DNA of 64,000 nucleotides, taken from the NCBI RefSeq assembly GCF_002848135.1, contig NZ_PKGB01000001.1:186001-250000 (forward strand). The letters are read 5' to 3'. A program made the translations under genes and the position numbers. This document shows, in pieces, positions 35,362 through 45,962 of this stretch. Source of the stretch: Hydrogenovibrio sp. SC-1 (GTDB taxonomy: Bacteria > Pseudomonadota > Gammaproteobacteria > Thiomicrospirales > Thiomicrospiraceae). Numbering within the stretch: position 1 is the first letter of the stretch; every line of letters begins with the position of its first letter. Below the pieces are notes generated by a model. That model worked only from the letters and a program-made list of their open reading frames with translations, did no database searches and was not told where the DNA came from.

Positions 35362-36128
35362 ACTGGCTAAAACGGTATTGGGGTCGAATGACCCTTTTGA
35401 GTTTAGTGGTGTTGGTGTCTTTTATTTGGCATTTACCCGCCGCCTGGGTTTGGCAGCAATCCGGCATTAAACAACAATTGCCTCCCGGCTTGTCATTAAC
35501 AATAATGAAAGGGGCTTGGTGGCAGGGCCAAACTGCTATTCAGTGGCAAGGCAAAACGGTGAGCCATATTGACTGGCAATGGCAGCCCAGTGCGATGTTA
35601 GCCGGCGTGCTAGCGGTTGATTTGAAACTGTCGGCACCCAAAAATCAGCTCACGATGCAAGCCGCTGTAACATTGGACTCGGTACAGTTAACGTCCATTT
35701 CCGGTGCTGTGAAAATGGCTAAATTAGCCGATATTCCCGCTTTGGCATTGCTTGACCAAGCACAAGGTGAAGTGGTATTGAAAGCGCTTTCTGTTACTGT
35801 GCCTTGGGACAGTATCCAAAGTCAGCAACCTTGGCCGACTGCAGTCTCTGGCCAATTGGCCTTAGTGGACTTTTCAGCAATGGGCATGAACTTGCCGTTG
35901 GTGGAAGCGACCCCAAGCTTAGATGAAAGCGGACTGACATTATCGGTTAAAGGGCAAGGTAAAGGGTGGAATTTAGCTGGACAAACCTGGGTATCGCCTA
36001 AACACATTTTTGCACATGATTTAACCCTAATGGCTAACTCTCCTCAATCCATGCCAGACTGGGTGGGGTTGATGATGCGTCAAACACAACCGACCCAAGC
36101 AGTGCTGAAGGCAAGAGGCCGTTGGTAA
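35358..36128 (+). CDS. gspN: Type II secretion protein GspN
   Basis: A 256-residue protein with one N-terminal membrane helix (MTLLSLVVLVSFIWHLPAAWVW) and a periplasmic body with WWQGQTAIQWQG and LAGVLAVDLKLSA segments as in GspN. GspN is not present or needed in all T2SSs. It overlaps gspM by four bases and its stop touches the start of the protease gene. Confidence 0.84.
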   Translation: MNWLKRYWGRMTLLSLVVLVSFIWHLPAAWVWQQSGIKQQLPPGLSLTIMKGAWWQGQTAIQWQGKTVSHIDWQWQPSAMLAGVLAVDLKLSAPKNQLTMQAAVTLDSVQLTSISGAVKMAKLADIPALALLDQAQGEVVLKALSVTVPWDSIQSQQPWPTAVSGQLALVDFSAMGMNLPLVEATPSLDESGLTLSVKGQGKGWNLAGQTWVSPKHIFAHDLTLMANSPQSMPDWVGLMMRQTQPTQAVLKARGRW

Positions 36129-38048
36129 ATGCAGGCAATAAAGCTATCGCGTTGGTTAGCGATCAGTTTATTGTGTGTGATGGGGTTAAGTGCCTGCTCG
36201 GGTGATTCATCTTCTTCAGATAATACAATCTCAGCGACGTCCTCAATACTCAAAGACTCCAGTGGCGCGTCACTTGACCCTTTACCGGCTAATTTCTCAA
36301 TCGATGATCCCTTATTTGAGCATCAATGGTCGTTACTCAATATGGGGCAATCAGCCTTGGCGAAAAGTGGACTGGGTGGCGTAGCCAATCAAGATGCTCA
36401 ACTATTCGAAACGACTACGATCACTGCACAAGACTATGCAATGGGTGTTTATGGGCGAGGTGCCATTATTGGCGTGTTAGACGATGGCGTCGATATTAGC
36501 CATGCAGATTTGCAGGACAATATGTTGGCCAGCGGTTCTTATGATTTTAAAACCCGTAGTGCGACTCCATCAACCGATAGCATAACCGGATTGCACGGCA
36601 CCAGTGTCGCCGGCTTGGCGGCCGCACGTGGTGGAAATGGTATTGGCATTTGGGGGATGGCGCCCTTGGCGAAGTTGCAGGGCTTTAATTTACTGACCAC
36701 TGGAGAGTTTGATGTGGAACGTGCTAGCTTAGGCAGTGAACAAGCCCGTCAAATTTACCCAGGCCTGCGCTCTGATCTAACGCATATTTTTAATAAAAGT
36801 TATGGGGAAAATCCAGATATTGTACCGGAGCCGGGTTCCAATTCGGCCATGCTGGTAACTGAAGTGTTGGATATCATGCGTGTCCAGTCAGAAACCGCTC
36901 GACAAGGTCGAGGCGCGATTTATGTCAAAGCTGGCGGGAATGAATACCGAGGTGGGTCGGTTTTTTCTAGCACTTGGTGCCGGGAAGCCATTGCTGCGGG
37001 CATTACTTGCTATAACGTCAACCAAGAAACCGAAAATAATACGCCTTACCAAATAGTAGTGGGCGCCTTTAATGCTCAGGGAAGGCGTTCGTCTTACAGC
37101 AATACTGGATCGAGTTTGTGGATAGCTGCACCAGGGGGCGAACTGGGGGAGCAACAACCGGCTTTAGTCTCCACTGATCAGACGGGGTGTGGTTTGGGGT
37201 TGAGTCGCAGTAGTGGTTTGGTTGAACCGAATATTGGGTTCAACTTGGGTGAAGCCAATACGGGCAATGAAAATTGTGATTATTATTCGGCATTTAATGG
37301 TTCTTCAGCGGCTGCGCCTTTGGTCTCTGGAGCGGCTGCACTGTTATTAGAAGCCTACCCTGAAGCTTCTTGGCGTGATATTAAGCACTTCCTAGCAATG
37401 ACAGCGCGTCAATTGCAACCGGATTTAAACCCGATTACCCGTACGGTCAACGGTCAGACGGTTGCGATTGAGCAAGGTTGGGTCACCAACGCCGCAGGCA
37501 TCGCCTATAGTAATGCCTTCGGCTTTGGCGGGCTTTCGGTCGTTGAGGCGGTAAAACTGGCGCAGCAATGGCAAGCCTCCAATCAAACTCTTCCACCTTT
37601 AAAAACGGTTCAAACTTTGAAACAGCCATTAACCCAGAATAATGAAATTGCCAATTTCGATGCGGCAGGTTTGCAAAAAACGGTGACGATTGCTGATAAC
37701 CTGATTGCAGAAACTGCAGTGGTGACCGTGACAATTAAAGGATTGGTTGATCTGACCTTGTCGGGCAATGACAATCATAAGATCGATGCCAGTGATTATT
37801 TAATTGAATTGATTTCACCTGCTGGTACTAAAAGTATTGTGCTGACACCGCTAAACGCCTATCGTACGAGTTACGATATGATTGAACTGCCATTAGCCAC
37901 CCATGCATTCTATGGTGAAAATACGGCAGGCACCTGGACGTTAAAAGTGACCGATGTCGACCAAAATACCCAAAACCGAATCCAGCATGTTGGAGAAGGA
38001 AAATTGACGGAATGGTCACTGCGACTCTATGGACATGAGCCAAGTTAA
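36129..38048 (+). CDS. Lipoprotein subtilisin-like serine protease (S8) with C-terminal P domain
   Basis: A 639-residue protein. The N-terminus is a lipoprotein signal with the lipobox LSAC (Cys near residue 23); the next residue is Ser, not Asp, so outer-membrane sorting is expected. The catalytic triad is visible: Asp in VLDDGVDISH, His in LHGTSVAG, Ser in FNGSSAAAPL. The C-terminal 130 residues have the P/Homo B pattern (LTLSGNDNHKIDASDYLIEL and later GTWTLKVTDVDQ), as in proprotein convertases. The gene begins at the base after the gspN stop, which strongly suggests that it belongs to the T2SS operon and may be a T2SS substrate anchored at the surface, as PulA is. The last point is inference. 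Confidence 0.85.
   Translation: MQAIKLSRWLAISLLCVMGLSACSGDSSSSDNTISATSSILKDSSGASLDPLPANFSIDDPLFEHQWSLLNMGQSALAKSGLGGVANQDAQLFETTTITAQDYAMGVYGRGAIIGVLDDGVDISHADLQDNMLASGSYDFKTRSATPSTDSITGLHGTSVAGLAAARGGNGIGIWGMAPLAKLQGFNLLTTGEFDVERASLGSEQARQIYPGLRSDLTHIFNKSYGENPDIVPEPGSNSAMLVTEVLDIMRVQSETARQGRGAIYVKAGGNEYRGGSVFSSTWCREAIAAGITCYNVNQETENNTPYQIVVGAFNAQGRRSSYSNTGSSLWIAAPGGELGEQQPALVSTDQTGCGLGLSRSSGLVEPNIGFNLGEANTGNENCDYYSAFNGSSAAAPLVSGAAALLLEAYPEASWRDIKHFLAMTARQLQPDLNPITRTVNGQTVAIEQGWVTNAAGIAYSNAFGFGGLSVVEAVKLAQQWQASNQTLPPLKTVQTLKQPLTQNNEIANFDAAGLQKTVTIADNLIAETAVVTVTIKGLVDLTLSGNDNHKIDASDYLIELISPAGTKSIVLTPLNAYRTSYDMIELPLATHAFYGENTAGTWTLKVTDVDQNTQNRIQHVGEGKLTEWSLRLYGHEPS
36759..36768. repeat. CCAGGCCTGC, one-mismatch copy of the palindrome
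   Basis: Nine of ten bases match; it lies in the protease gene and encodes P-G-L. Confidence 0.55.
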
Positions 38049-38063
38049 TCGTTTGAGGAAATC

Positions 38064-38663
38064 ATGACGCAGACAAAGAAAAGAGTAGTGTGGTTCGCAG
38101 TCGTGATTGGATTTGGGGTGGCAACCTTGCCTGCCAAGTCGGCTTTGGTTGCCTGTGAAGCCGTTGCAGACCAAGCGGTGGGTTATGTGCCTCAAGGGGA
38201 ACTGTTGGCGACCCAGCAATCGCTGAGTGAACTGGCGCTCAACTGGGACGGCGAATTGGTCGGTGAGATTGGCAACTGGCAACTTTACCGAACCCAACAA
38301 TTTGCGCTAGATAGAGATGCCTGTTTGCCACAACGCCTTGCCATTCAAACTGCGAAAGGAGAGTCTCAACCGATTCTGTTTTATCCCGTTTTAAAAAATC
38401 AGCGCCAAAATCGTTGGGCAATCTTTACCGGGCAATTTTTAGGGGTCGCCTCAACAAAATTGGATGATTTTTCTGAAAAGGGTTGGCATTTGCGTGCTTC
38501 AGGGTCAACTCAATCGCTAGGATCCTATCGTTACACTTTTCAATATGACGCTTTAGATGCCCAATCCAATGCCTATGATAAAGCGGTTGGCTTTTTACAA
38601 CGACATCCCAAAATTGTCCAATTCACGCCTGTATTTATTGAGCAACGCTATCATTTACGCTAA
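38064..38663 (+). CDS. Small secreted protein of unknown function
   Basis: A 199-residue protein with a signal peptide (MTQTKKRVVWFAVVIGFG, cut likely after AKSA). Two cysteines (VACEAV and DACLPQ) could form a disulfide. The mature part has mixed beta-like segments and no motif I know. It starts 15 bp after the protease stop, with GAGGAAA upstream, so it is probably co-transcribed with it. It could be a partner, inhibitor or second T2SS substrate; nothing in the sequence decides. Confidence 0.7.
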   Translation: MTQTKKRVVWFAVVIGFGVATLPAKSALVACEAVADQAVGYVPQGELLATQQSLSELALNWDGELVGEIGNWQLYRTQQFALDRDACLPQRLAIQTAKGESQPILFYPVLKNQRQNRWAIFTGQFLGVASTKLDDFSEKGWHLRASGSTQSLGSYRYTFQYDALDAQSNAYDKAVGFLQRHPKIVQFTPVFIEQRYHLR

Positions 38664-38680
38664 GGCAATCAAATCGGTTT

Positions 38681-39736
38681 TTATTTTTTGCCTGCGTGAA
38701 TATCCAGTGCCTGTTCAAATTCTTCACGTAATCTCTGGAAGCTTTGATAGCGAGAATAATGCAGATCTCCAGCTTCAACAGCGTCTTTAATGGCGCACTT
38801 AGGCTCGATGGTATGGGTGCAGTTGTGGTATTTGCACTGGCCTAAGAAGGGTGAGAAATCAGGGTAGTATTGCTCCAGTTCATGGCGCTCGCAAGGTGTT
38901 GGACTGAATTGACGGACACCCGGTGAATCAATAATGTTGCCCGCAGCTTCACCGTTGTCACTGGGTAAATGATATAAAATGCTGTTGGTTGTGGTATGTT
39001 TCCCTAAGCCGGATGATTCGGATAGCTGATTGGTTTTGATTTCAATATCGGGAATCAGCGTTTGGATTAACGACGATTTTCCCGCGCCAGAAGGGCCGAC
39101 AAACACGCTGTTTTTTTGCCAAAGATGTTCCCGTAGTGTATCCATGCCTTCGCCTTGGGTTGCGGAAATTGGCAGAATTTCCAGTTCCATTTCAACATAG
39201 GGCAGAAGCTGCTCTGCTAACAGTTCCCATTGTTCATCGGATTGGATTAAATCAACTTTATTAATCAGAATGAGCACAGGGAGATCAAGTTGTTGCGCGG
39301 CTACTAAATACCGGTCAATCATATCGGGATGAACGCCGGGTTCAATCGCGCTAACAATGCCAAGCCAATCGATATTCGCCGCCACCATGCGTTTTTGACC
39401 GCGAAAACCAGGGCGACTCAGTTCATGGCTTCGTGGTTCGGCGGCGACCACCACGCCTGTATTGGCTTCACAATCGGCTTGCCAGGTGACGCGGTCTCCT
39501 GCAACTAATTTACTGAGATGTTGTCGCACAGCGCACTGATGTAATTGGCCATTGTTATCTTCAATCAGTAGACGTTTACCAAAGTTGGTAATGACCAGGC
39601 CTGGTTGTTTTTCACCGAGACCTTCTGTTGAGCGGGTCGCGGTTTCTGGAAGAGAGGGGGAGGATTGGTCACGCTCAGTCTGCTGTTTTTGCTTCACTCT
39701 ACGGTGCTGCTGGTGACTCAGTTTACGTTTCGCCAT
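38681..39736 (-). CDS. rsgA: Ribosome-small-subunit-dependent GTPase RsgA
   Basis: A 351-residue circularly permuted GTPase that matures the 30S subunit. Motifs in the permuted order: NKVDL (G4) near residue 160, GPSGAGKSSLI (G1) near 214, and DSPGVRQFS (G3) near 270; a C-terminal zinc site is CKYHNCTHTIEPKC. It points opposite to the upstream protease operon and converges with it, 17 bp apart. Contains CCAGGCCTGG at 39595. Confidence 0.96.
   Translation of the reverse strand: MAKRKLSHQQHRRVKQKQQTERDQSSPSLPETATRSTEGLGEKQPGLVITNFGKRLLIEDNNGQLHQCAVRQHLSKLVAGDRVTWQADCEANTGVVVAAEPRSHELSRPGFRGQKRMVAANIDWLGIVSAIEPGVHPDMIDRYLVAAQQLDLPVLILINKVDLIQSDEQWELLAEQLLPYVEMELEILPISATQGEGMDTLREHLWQKNSVFVGPSGAGKSSLIQTLIPDIEIKTNQLSESSGLGKHTTTNSILYHLPSDNGEAAGNIIDSPGVRQFSPTPCERHELEQYYPDFSPFLGQCKYHNCTHTIEPKCAIKDAVEAGDLHYSRYQSFQRLREEFEQALDIHAGKK
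39595..39604. repeat. CCAGGCCTGG palindrome, copy in rsgA
   Basis: Exact copy with ACCAGGCCTGGT flanks; encodes P-G-L-V on the minus strand. Confidence 0.85.
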
Positions 39737-39766
39737 GGCTAGTCGAATCGTTTTATCAAAGAGGGT

Positions 39767-40117
39767 TTAATCAAGTAACGCATCGAGTTTGGCCGCCAAA
39801 ATAAAGTCGTTTTCACTGAGCCCTTTAATGGCCGCAGTGGTGAGGGTGATTTGGCATTGATTATACCCGAAGCAGATTTCCGGATGATGATCTTCTTTGT
39901 GCGCAACCCAAGTCACGGCGTTTACAAAAGCAACAGTTTGGTGATAGTTTTTAAACTGAAAGGTTTTAATAAGCGTTTTGTAATCCAAAGGAATTTCCCA
40001 ATCATCCAGTTCCGTTAGCAGGGTTTCAATGCGCGGAATAATCATGGGCTTGCTGCCCTTTGTAATCGGTTGGCAAGGTTGGTCTTTTAAGGGAATCTCT
40101 GTATTAATTTGCAGCAT
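39767..40117 (-). CDS. Pterin-4a-carbinolamine dehydratase
   Basis: A 116-residue protein with the family core EDHHPEICFGYNQCQITLTT, including the catalytic His pair, and a C-terminal SENDFILAAKLDALL helix. It dehydrates 4a-hydroxytetrahydropterin after aromatic amino-acid hydroxylation; no phenylalanine hydroxylase gene is near, and in many bacteria the role is unclear. It overlaps the upstream M48 protease gene by 14 bp. An internal ATG about 24 codons in could be an alternative start. Confidence 0.9.
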   Translation of the reverse strand: MLQINTEIPLKDQPCQPITKGSKPMIIPRIETLLTELDDWEIPLDYKTLIKTFQFKNYHQTVAFVNAVTWVAHKEDHHPEICFGYNQCQITLTTAAIKGLSENDFILAAKLDALLD

Positions 40118-41369
40118 CTTCGCTTTCCTGTAATCGTTTTAAGTGGTCAATTCGAATTTTAGCCGGCGGGTGGCTATCATGATAACTAGAATAAAGCGGG
40201 TCGGGCGTTAAGCTGCTGGCATTGTCTCGGTACATCTTTAATAAAGCGGAGATTAGGGGTGCAGCTCCAGTGGCTTGCACGGCAAAGGCATCGGCTTCAA
40301 ATTCGTGTTTACGACTTTGAAAAGCGCTGATGGGGCTGAGAAAAAAGAACATGACTGGCACAGCTGTTAAAAATAGTAATAAAGCGGCAGCAGGGGTTTC
40401 AGTGGTGATGCCCAGTCCGCTATAAAAGAAAGATTGCTGTGCAAGCCAGCCTAGCAAGGCCAAACCGATAAAACTGAGGGCAAAAGACTCCAGCAGGCGT
40501 TTGCGAATATGGCCGTGTTTAAAATGGCCAAGTTCATGGGCTAGCACCGCTTCAACCTCTTCTGGTGAGAGGGTTTCAAGTAAGGTATCAAAAAATACGA
40601 TGCGTTTATTTTTACCAAATCCGGTGAAGTAGGCGTTGCCGTGTCCTGAGCGTGAGGAACCATCCATCACAAAAATACCATTCGATTCAAAGCCGGTTTT
40701 AGCCAGCAGCGCTTCAATGCGTTGCTTCATTTCACCCTCTTCCAATGGCGTGAATTTATTAAAGATCGGTGCAATCCATTTGGGGTAAGCCCACAGTAAA
40801 ATTAAATTGAATGCTAACCAAACACACCAGGTGTAAAACCACCAGGCCTGGTCAAAATAGGCATTCATAATGGTTAAAATCAGCCAAGTTAAAGGTAAGC
40901 CGATTGCCAGCATGAGTGTCCATTGTTTGAGTAAATCGGAGATAAATTTGAGCGGTGTCATTTTATTGAAGCCAAAGGCTTCTTCAATTTTAAAGGTGCT
41001 AATCAGGCTAAAAGGGAGGTGCAACAGTGATAAAAACCAGAAGGTCGATAATAAAAAGCCGACATCGCGCCAAACAGGAGAAAAGTTGCTATTGAGCCAA
41101 AGTTGGTAAATGTCTTGAAAGCCGCCGCCGATGGTCATAAATCCGAGTATCGCAGCATCAAAAAATAACACAAAACGGCCAAGTTGGAGTTTAGTGCGGC
41201 TATAGGCCGCGGCTTTTTGATGCGCTTCTAAACTAACCACGTCGCTGAAGTCTTCGGGAACTTGGTGTTGGTGTTGACTAATGTGAAATTGGTTTTTGAT
41301 ATTTAACCAAACTTCAATCACTAGATTGAGTAGCAAAGCAAAAATAAAAAGGGGGGTAATGAGGTTCAT
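40104..41369 (-). CDS. M48-family membrane zinc protease (Ste24/CAAX-protease type)
   Basis: A 421-residue membrane protein. The zinc site HELGHFKHGH (HExxH) is near residue 280 and the third ligand is in FEADAFAV near 360. Helices at both ends and between fit the Ste24-type group rather than the shorter HtpX (about 290). It probably degrades or processes membrane proteins. It is expressed leftward, with divergent orn 134 bp away. Contains CCAGGCCTGG at 40842. Confidence 0.88.
   Translation of the reverse strand: MNLITPLFIFALLLNLVIEVWLNIKNQFHISQHQHQVPEDFSDVVSLEAHQKAAAYSRTKLQLGRFVLFFDAAILGFMTIGGGFQDIYQLWLNSNFSPVWRDVGFLLSTFWFLSLLHLPFSLISTFKIEEAFGFNKMTPLKFISDLLKQWTLMLAIGLPLTWLILTIMNAYFDQAWWFYTWCVWLAFNLILLWAYPKWIAPIFNKFTPLEEGEMKQRIEALLAKTGFESNGIFVMDGSSRSGHGNAYFTGFGKNKRIVFFDTLLETLSPEEVEAVLAHELGHFKHGHIRKRLLESFALSFIGLALLGWLAQQSFFYSGLGITTETPAAALLLFLTAVPVMFFFLSPISAFQSRKHEFEADAFAVQATGAAPLISALLKMYRDNASSLTPDPLYSSYHDSHPPAKIRIDHLKRLQESEDAAN
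40842..40851. repeat. CCAGGCCTGG palindrome, copy in the M48 protease gene
   Basis: Exact copy with ACCAGGCCTGGT flanks; encodes D-Q-A-W on the minus strand. Confidence 0.85.
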
Positions 41370-41503
41370 ATAAGCATTTCATTTTAAAAAACGCTACTAT
41401 CCCATGTTCTGAAAAAAAATTCAATGGCTGCGCTCGGATTGTGGCGAATGGCAATTAGGTTTAAGATATTAGCCTTAATTTAAATATGGCAGTGGGCGAC
41501 ACA

Positions 41504-42055
41504 ATGAAGTCAGAAAATAACCTTATCTGGATTGACTTGGAAATGACAGGGTTGGATCATAAGACGGACCAGATTATCGAAATTGCAACGGTGGTAACCG
41601 ATTTGGACTTAAATGTCTTGGCTGAAGGGCCTGTCGTCGCTATCCAAACCGAGCAGTATTATTTGGATGGAATGGATGAGTGGTGTACCACTCATCATGG
41701 CAATTCGGGGTTGACGGCTCGGGTACAAGCAAGCGAAGTATCGATGGCGGACGCAGAATTGGAAACCCTTGAATTCTTGAAGTCTTGGGTATCAAAAGGT
41801 AAGTCGCCGATGTGTGGCAATAGTATTTGTCAGGATAGGCGATTCTTGATTGAACAGATGCCGGTTTTGGAGCGGTTTTTTCATTATCGGAACCTTGATG
41901 TGTCTACTTTGAAGGAATTGGCCAAACGCTGGGCGCCTAAGGTTTATAGTAGTCATCAGAAAAAAGGTGCGCATTTGGCATTAGATGATATTTATGAATC
42001 CATTGACGAGCTGAAGCATTACCGACAATATCTGTTTTTGCCCGAATTTCACTAA
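41504..42055 (+). CDS. orn: Oligoribonuclease
   Basis: A DEDDh 3'-5' exonuclease that degrades very short RNAs and pGpG. I prefer ATG 41504 (183 residues, [17 protein letters not shown]) over ATG 41486, since Orn proteins start just before [14 protein letters not shown] and are about 181 residues long. [10 protein letters not shown] carries the first acidic pair, [11 protein letters not shown] the middle motif, and [11 protein letters not shown] the last His/Asp part. A c-di-GMP-linked pilus ATPase (MshE) is encoded about nine kilobases away; Orn clears the end product of c-di-GMP breakdown. Confidence 0.96.
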   Translation: MKSENNLIWIDLEMTGLDHKTDQIIEIATVVTDLDLNVLAEGPVVAIQTEQYYLDGMDEWCTTHHGNSGLTARVQASEVSMADAELETLEFLKSWVSKGKSPMCGNSICQDRRFLIEQMPVLERFFHYRNLDVSTLKELAKRWAPKVYSSHQKKGAHLALDDIYESIDELKHYRQYLFLPEFH

Positions 42056-42146
42056 TGGGTGCAATGGGTTTAAACGAGCGTGGTTTTGAGTGCTGTAAAA
42101 CGGCATCTATACTGAGAGTTTGCAGTGATTAATTCGAGTTTGATGC

Positions 42147-42175
42147 TTTATAAAAGCTGTTGATTTGGTTATAAT
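42147..42175 (+). promoter_or_regulatory. Putative promoter of the ilvIHC leader
   Basis: A perfect TATAAT at 42170-42175 with a weak TTTATA box 17 bp upstream. Transcription would start near 42182, just before the first leader hairpin. Confidence 0.45.
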
Positions 42176-42185
42176 TACCAATTAC

Positions 42186-42239
42186 CCCAAATTTTACTTT
42201 GGGAGTTTGGCCCTGTTTATATCAGGGCTTTGTTTTTTT
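42186..42239 (+). terminator. Tandem hairpins and terminator in the ilvI leader (possible attenuator)
   Basis: CCCAAA (42186-42191) pairs with TTTGGG (42198-42203). Then GCCCTG (42210-42215) pairs with CAGGGC (42223-42228), followed by TTTGTTTTTTT, which is a rho-independent terminator. It may simply end orn transcription. But the TATAAT promoter lies just upstream and ilvI follows about 90 bp later, so the terminator would lie in the ilvI leader. The CCAAA segment could also pair with the TTTGG at 42206-42210, giving an alternative fold. Confidence 0.5.
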
Positions 42240-42290
42240 GACTCATTTTTATTCCAGACGGTTATTGGGGTTTTAGTGGCTAAAATATGG

Positions 42291-42300
42291 CCAGGCCTGA
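42291..42300. repeat. CCAGGCCTGA, one-mismatch copy of the palindrome
   Basis: Nine of ten bases match; it lies in the ilvI leader rather than in a gene. Confidence 0.5.
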
Positions 42301-42330
42301 CCTGTTTGGAACAATCGGAGGACCTTTGTT

Positions 42331-44034
42331 GTGGAATTAACTGGTGCCCAAATTCTTATCCATTACCTGGAAGATGAGGGTGTAGAGCTTATATGGGGTT
42401 ATCCGGGCGGGGCAGCTTTGCCAATATATGATGCCTTGGATACCGATGCTAAAAAACTGAAACACGTTCTGGTCCGTCATGAGCAAGCTGCTGTGCATGC
42501 TGCCGATGGGTTTGCGCGCTCTACAGGGTTGCCGGGCGTAGCGCTTGTGACCTCTGGGCCTGGTGCAACCAATACTGTCACGGGTATTGCGACAGCCTAT
42601 ATGGATTCAATTCCAATGGTTGTAATTACAGGACAAGTTGCGACGGCCATGATTGGTCTTGATGCGTTTCAAGAAATCGATACAGTCGGCATAACCCGGC
42701 CAATCGTTAAACACAATTTCTTGGTCAAGGATGTCAAAGACTTAGCGATCACCCTGAAAAAAGCGTTTTATATTGCGACAACAGGAAGACCCGGACCAGT
42801 GGTTGTGGATCTGCCAAAAGATGTGCAGAATGCGTTATGTGATTATCAATATCCTAAAGAAGTTAGTTTACGTTCCTATCAACCGATTGTAAAAGGTCAT
42901 AGTGGTCAAATTAAGAAAGCATTGGATATGATGCTGGCTGCTAAACAACCCATTATTTACACCGGTGGTGGCGTGGTGTTGGGTGGTGCTTCTGCTGATT
43001 TAACAGAATTGGCGCACCAATTAGGCTTTCCGGTAACCAATACCTTGATGGGGTTGGGCGGTTTTCCGGCCAGTGATAAGCAGTTTGTCGGTATGCTCGG
43101 TATGCATGGCACCTATGAAGCCAATTTGTCGATGCATAATTCCGACTTGATTATTGCGATCGGCGCCCGATTTGATGATCGCGTCACGGGTAATTTAGAA
43201 AAATTCTGTCCAGATGCCAAAGTTATCCATATTGATATTGATCCTGCTTCAATTTCTAAAAACGTAGCGGTCGATATTCCCATTGTTGGTCCAGTTAAGC
43301 AAGTACTGGCTGAGATGAACCAGTTGTTGAAAAAAACTGGCATAAAAATGGATGATGAGGTGTTACAAGCTTGGTGGTCTCAAATTGAAGCTTGGCGCGC
43401 GACCGATTGTCTGCGTTACGATCAGTTGGGGCATAAAATTAAACCCCAGGCAGCTGTCGAAGCTGTTTGGCGCATCACCGAAGGGGATGCTTATGTGACA
43501 TCTGATGTGGGTCAACACCAAATGTTTACTGCACAATACTATCCGTTTGATAAGCCGCGTCGTTGGATAAACTCAGGTGGTTTGGGTACGATGGGGTTCG
43601 GCTTGCCTGCAGCGATGGGGGTGCAAGCGGCATTCCCGGAAGAAACCGTGGTGTGTGTAACGGGTGAAGGCTCGATTCAAATGAATATTCAAGAGCTATC
43701 AACTTGTTTACAGTATGGATTGCCAATAAAAGTATTGTGTTTGAATAATGGCTTTTTAGGCATGGTTCGGCAGTGGCAAGAGTTTTTCTATGATCGTCGA
43801 TACTCTATGTCCTATATGGATTCATTGCCCGATTTTGTCAAATTGGTTGAGGCTTATGGTCATGTCGGTATTCGTATCGATAACCCTGAAACGATGGAAC
43901 AACAATTGGAAGAGGCATTCTCTGAAAAATATAAAAATCGTTTTGTGTTTATTGATGTCATTACGGATCAACAAGAAAATGTTTATCCGATGATTCCGGC
44001 TGGTGCAGGCCTTGACGAAATGATATTGGTATAG
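42331..44034 (+). CDS. ilvI: Acetolactate synthase large subunit
   Basis: A 567-residue thiamine-diphosphate enzyme making acetolactate or acetohydroxybutyrate, the first common step to valine, leucine and isoleucine. It starts at GTG 42331 behind GGAGGA. Motifs: [26 protein letters not shown], and the ThDP-binding [12 protein letters not shown] to [12 protein letters not shown] near the C-terminus. It matches the IlvI/IlvB size. It is followed after nine bases by its regulatory subunit gene. Confidence 0.96.
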   Translation: MELTGAQILIHYLEDEGVELIWGYPGGAALPIYDALDTDAKKLKHVLVRHEQAAVHAADGFARSTGLPGVALVTSGPGATNTVTGIATAYMDSIPMVVITGQVATAMIGLDAFQEIDTVGITRPIVKHNFLVKDVKDLAITLKKAFYIATTGRPGPVVVDLPKDVQNALCDYQYPKEVSLRSYQPIVKGHSGQIKKALDMMLAAKQPIIYTGGGVVLGGASADLTELAHQLGFPVTNTLMGLGGFPASDKQFVGMLGMHGTYEANLSMHNSDLIIAIGARFDDRVTGNLEKFCPDAKVIHIDIDPASISKNVAVDIPIVGPVKQVLAEMNQLLKKTGIKMDDEVLQAWWSQIEAWRATDCLRYDQLGHKIKPQAAVEAVWRITEGDAYVTSDVGQHQMFTAQYYPFDKPRRWINSGGLGTMGFGLPAAMGVQAAFPEETVVCVTGEGSIQMNIQELSTCLQYGLPIKVLCLNNGFLGMVRQWQEFFYDRRYSMSYMDSLPDFVKLVEAYGHVGIRIDNPETMEQQLEEAFSEKYKNRFVFIDVITDQQENVYPMIPAGAGLDEMILV

Positions 44035-44043
44035 GAGGCGACG

Positions 44044-44535
44044 ATGAAGCATATTATTTCGATGTTAATCGAGAATGAATCAGGCGCATTATCACGCGTT
44101 TCCGGTCTTTTTTCTGCGCGAGGGTATAATATTCACGCCTTAACGGTTGCGCCGACCAATGATGAAACCTTGTCTCGATTAACATTGGTGACTAGTGGTA
44201 CTAATCAACAAGTGGAGCAGATTGTAAAGCACTTAAATCGTTTGATTGATGTGGTTAAGGTCGTGGATATCACGGAAGGAGAGCACATTGAGCGTGAACT
44301 GATGCTGGTCAAATTAAAGGCCACTGGTGTGATGCGGGAAGAAATTAAGCGCTTAGCCGATATTTTTCGAGGCACAATTGTCGATGTTACCTCAACAATT
44401 TATACCGTCCAGTTAGTGGGTGAAATCCAGAAGCTGGATGCGTTTATCGATGCGATAGATGATGCACTGATTGTTGAAATTGTGCGCTCAGGTGCAGTTG
44501 GATTAATGCGCGGTGAGAAGTCACTCCATTTATAA
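44044..44535 (+). CDS. ilvH: Acetolactate synthase small (regulatory) subunit
   Basis: A 163-residue ACT-domain protein. MKHIISMLIENESGALSRV and GLFSARGYNIHALTV are the IlvH ACT signature that binds valine; the second domain begins near residue 84 (RELMLVKLKA). It gives valine feedback control of IlvI. Standard length (163). It is followed by an 88-bp gap to ilvC. Confidence 0.96.
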   Translation: MKHIISMLIENESGALSRVSGLFSARGYNIHALTVAPTNDETLSRLTLVTSGTNQQVEQIVKHLNRLIDVVKVVDITEGEHIERELMLVKLKATGVMREEIKRLADIFRGTIVDVTSTIYTVQLVGEIQKLDAFIDAIDDALIVEIVRSGAVGLMRGEKSLHL

Positions 44536-44614
44536 TAGACAGAATATTCAAATAGAATTATGCGGTTATCGCAATGATTCGTTTTTAACAATAAAATTTT
44601 TTAACTCAATTTAA

Positions 44615-45640
<1,026 letters not shown>

Positions 45641-45760
45641 TTCTTGGAGTGGTAGTTTTATCAATGACTTTGATGTTTTTAGTCGGTTTAGCTTTTTATA
45701 GGTTAGGCTGAAAATTATCAGGATTTGAATGAAAGGACCACCTAGAGAATGGTAAGGAAG

Positions 45761-45786
45761 AGCCCGCTTTTATGCGGGTTTTTTTG
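45761..45786 (+). terminator. Rho-independent terminator after ilvC
   Basis: AGCCCGC (45761-45767) pairs with GCGGGTT (45774-45780) around a TTTTAT loop, followed by a run of T to 45785. The rest of the 322-bp spacer holds the mshM promoter region. Confidence 0.88.
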
Positions 45787-45858
45787 TCTCTACGATTTTG
45801 TGGGTTGCTGTGTTGAAAATGAGTATTTTATTGGTTCTAGCGTAGGAAAGTTGGTAAG

Positions 45859-45888
45859 ATAACAATAATATATTCAAGCTAATATAAT
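45859..45888 (+). promoter_or_regulatory. Probable promoter of the msh operon
   Basis: TATAAT at 45883-45888 with ATAACA at 45859-45864 (18-bp spacer, four of six matches). Start near 45895. A GCCTC/GAGGC inverted repeat at 45915-45937 lies in the resulting leader. Confidence 0.45.
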
Positions 45889-45962
45889 GGTTTTAAGTTA
45901 GTGACTCGTAATCCGCCTCAATAAACTGTTCAGAGGCTTAAGCAGTGTGGAACTGATATTTT

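Noticed and set aside
42165-42377. 70-codon frame rich in Leu, Ile and Val upstream of and into ilvI
   Set aside because: It begins with TTG upstream of the predicted transcript start, has no ribosome-binding site and runs into ilvI; kept only as a remark on the attenuator.
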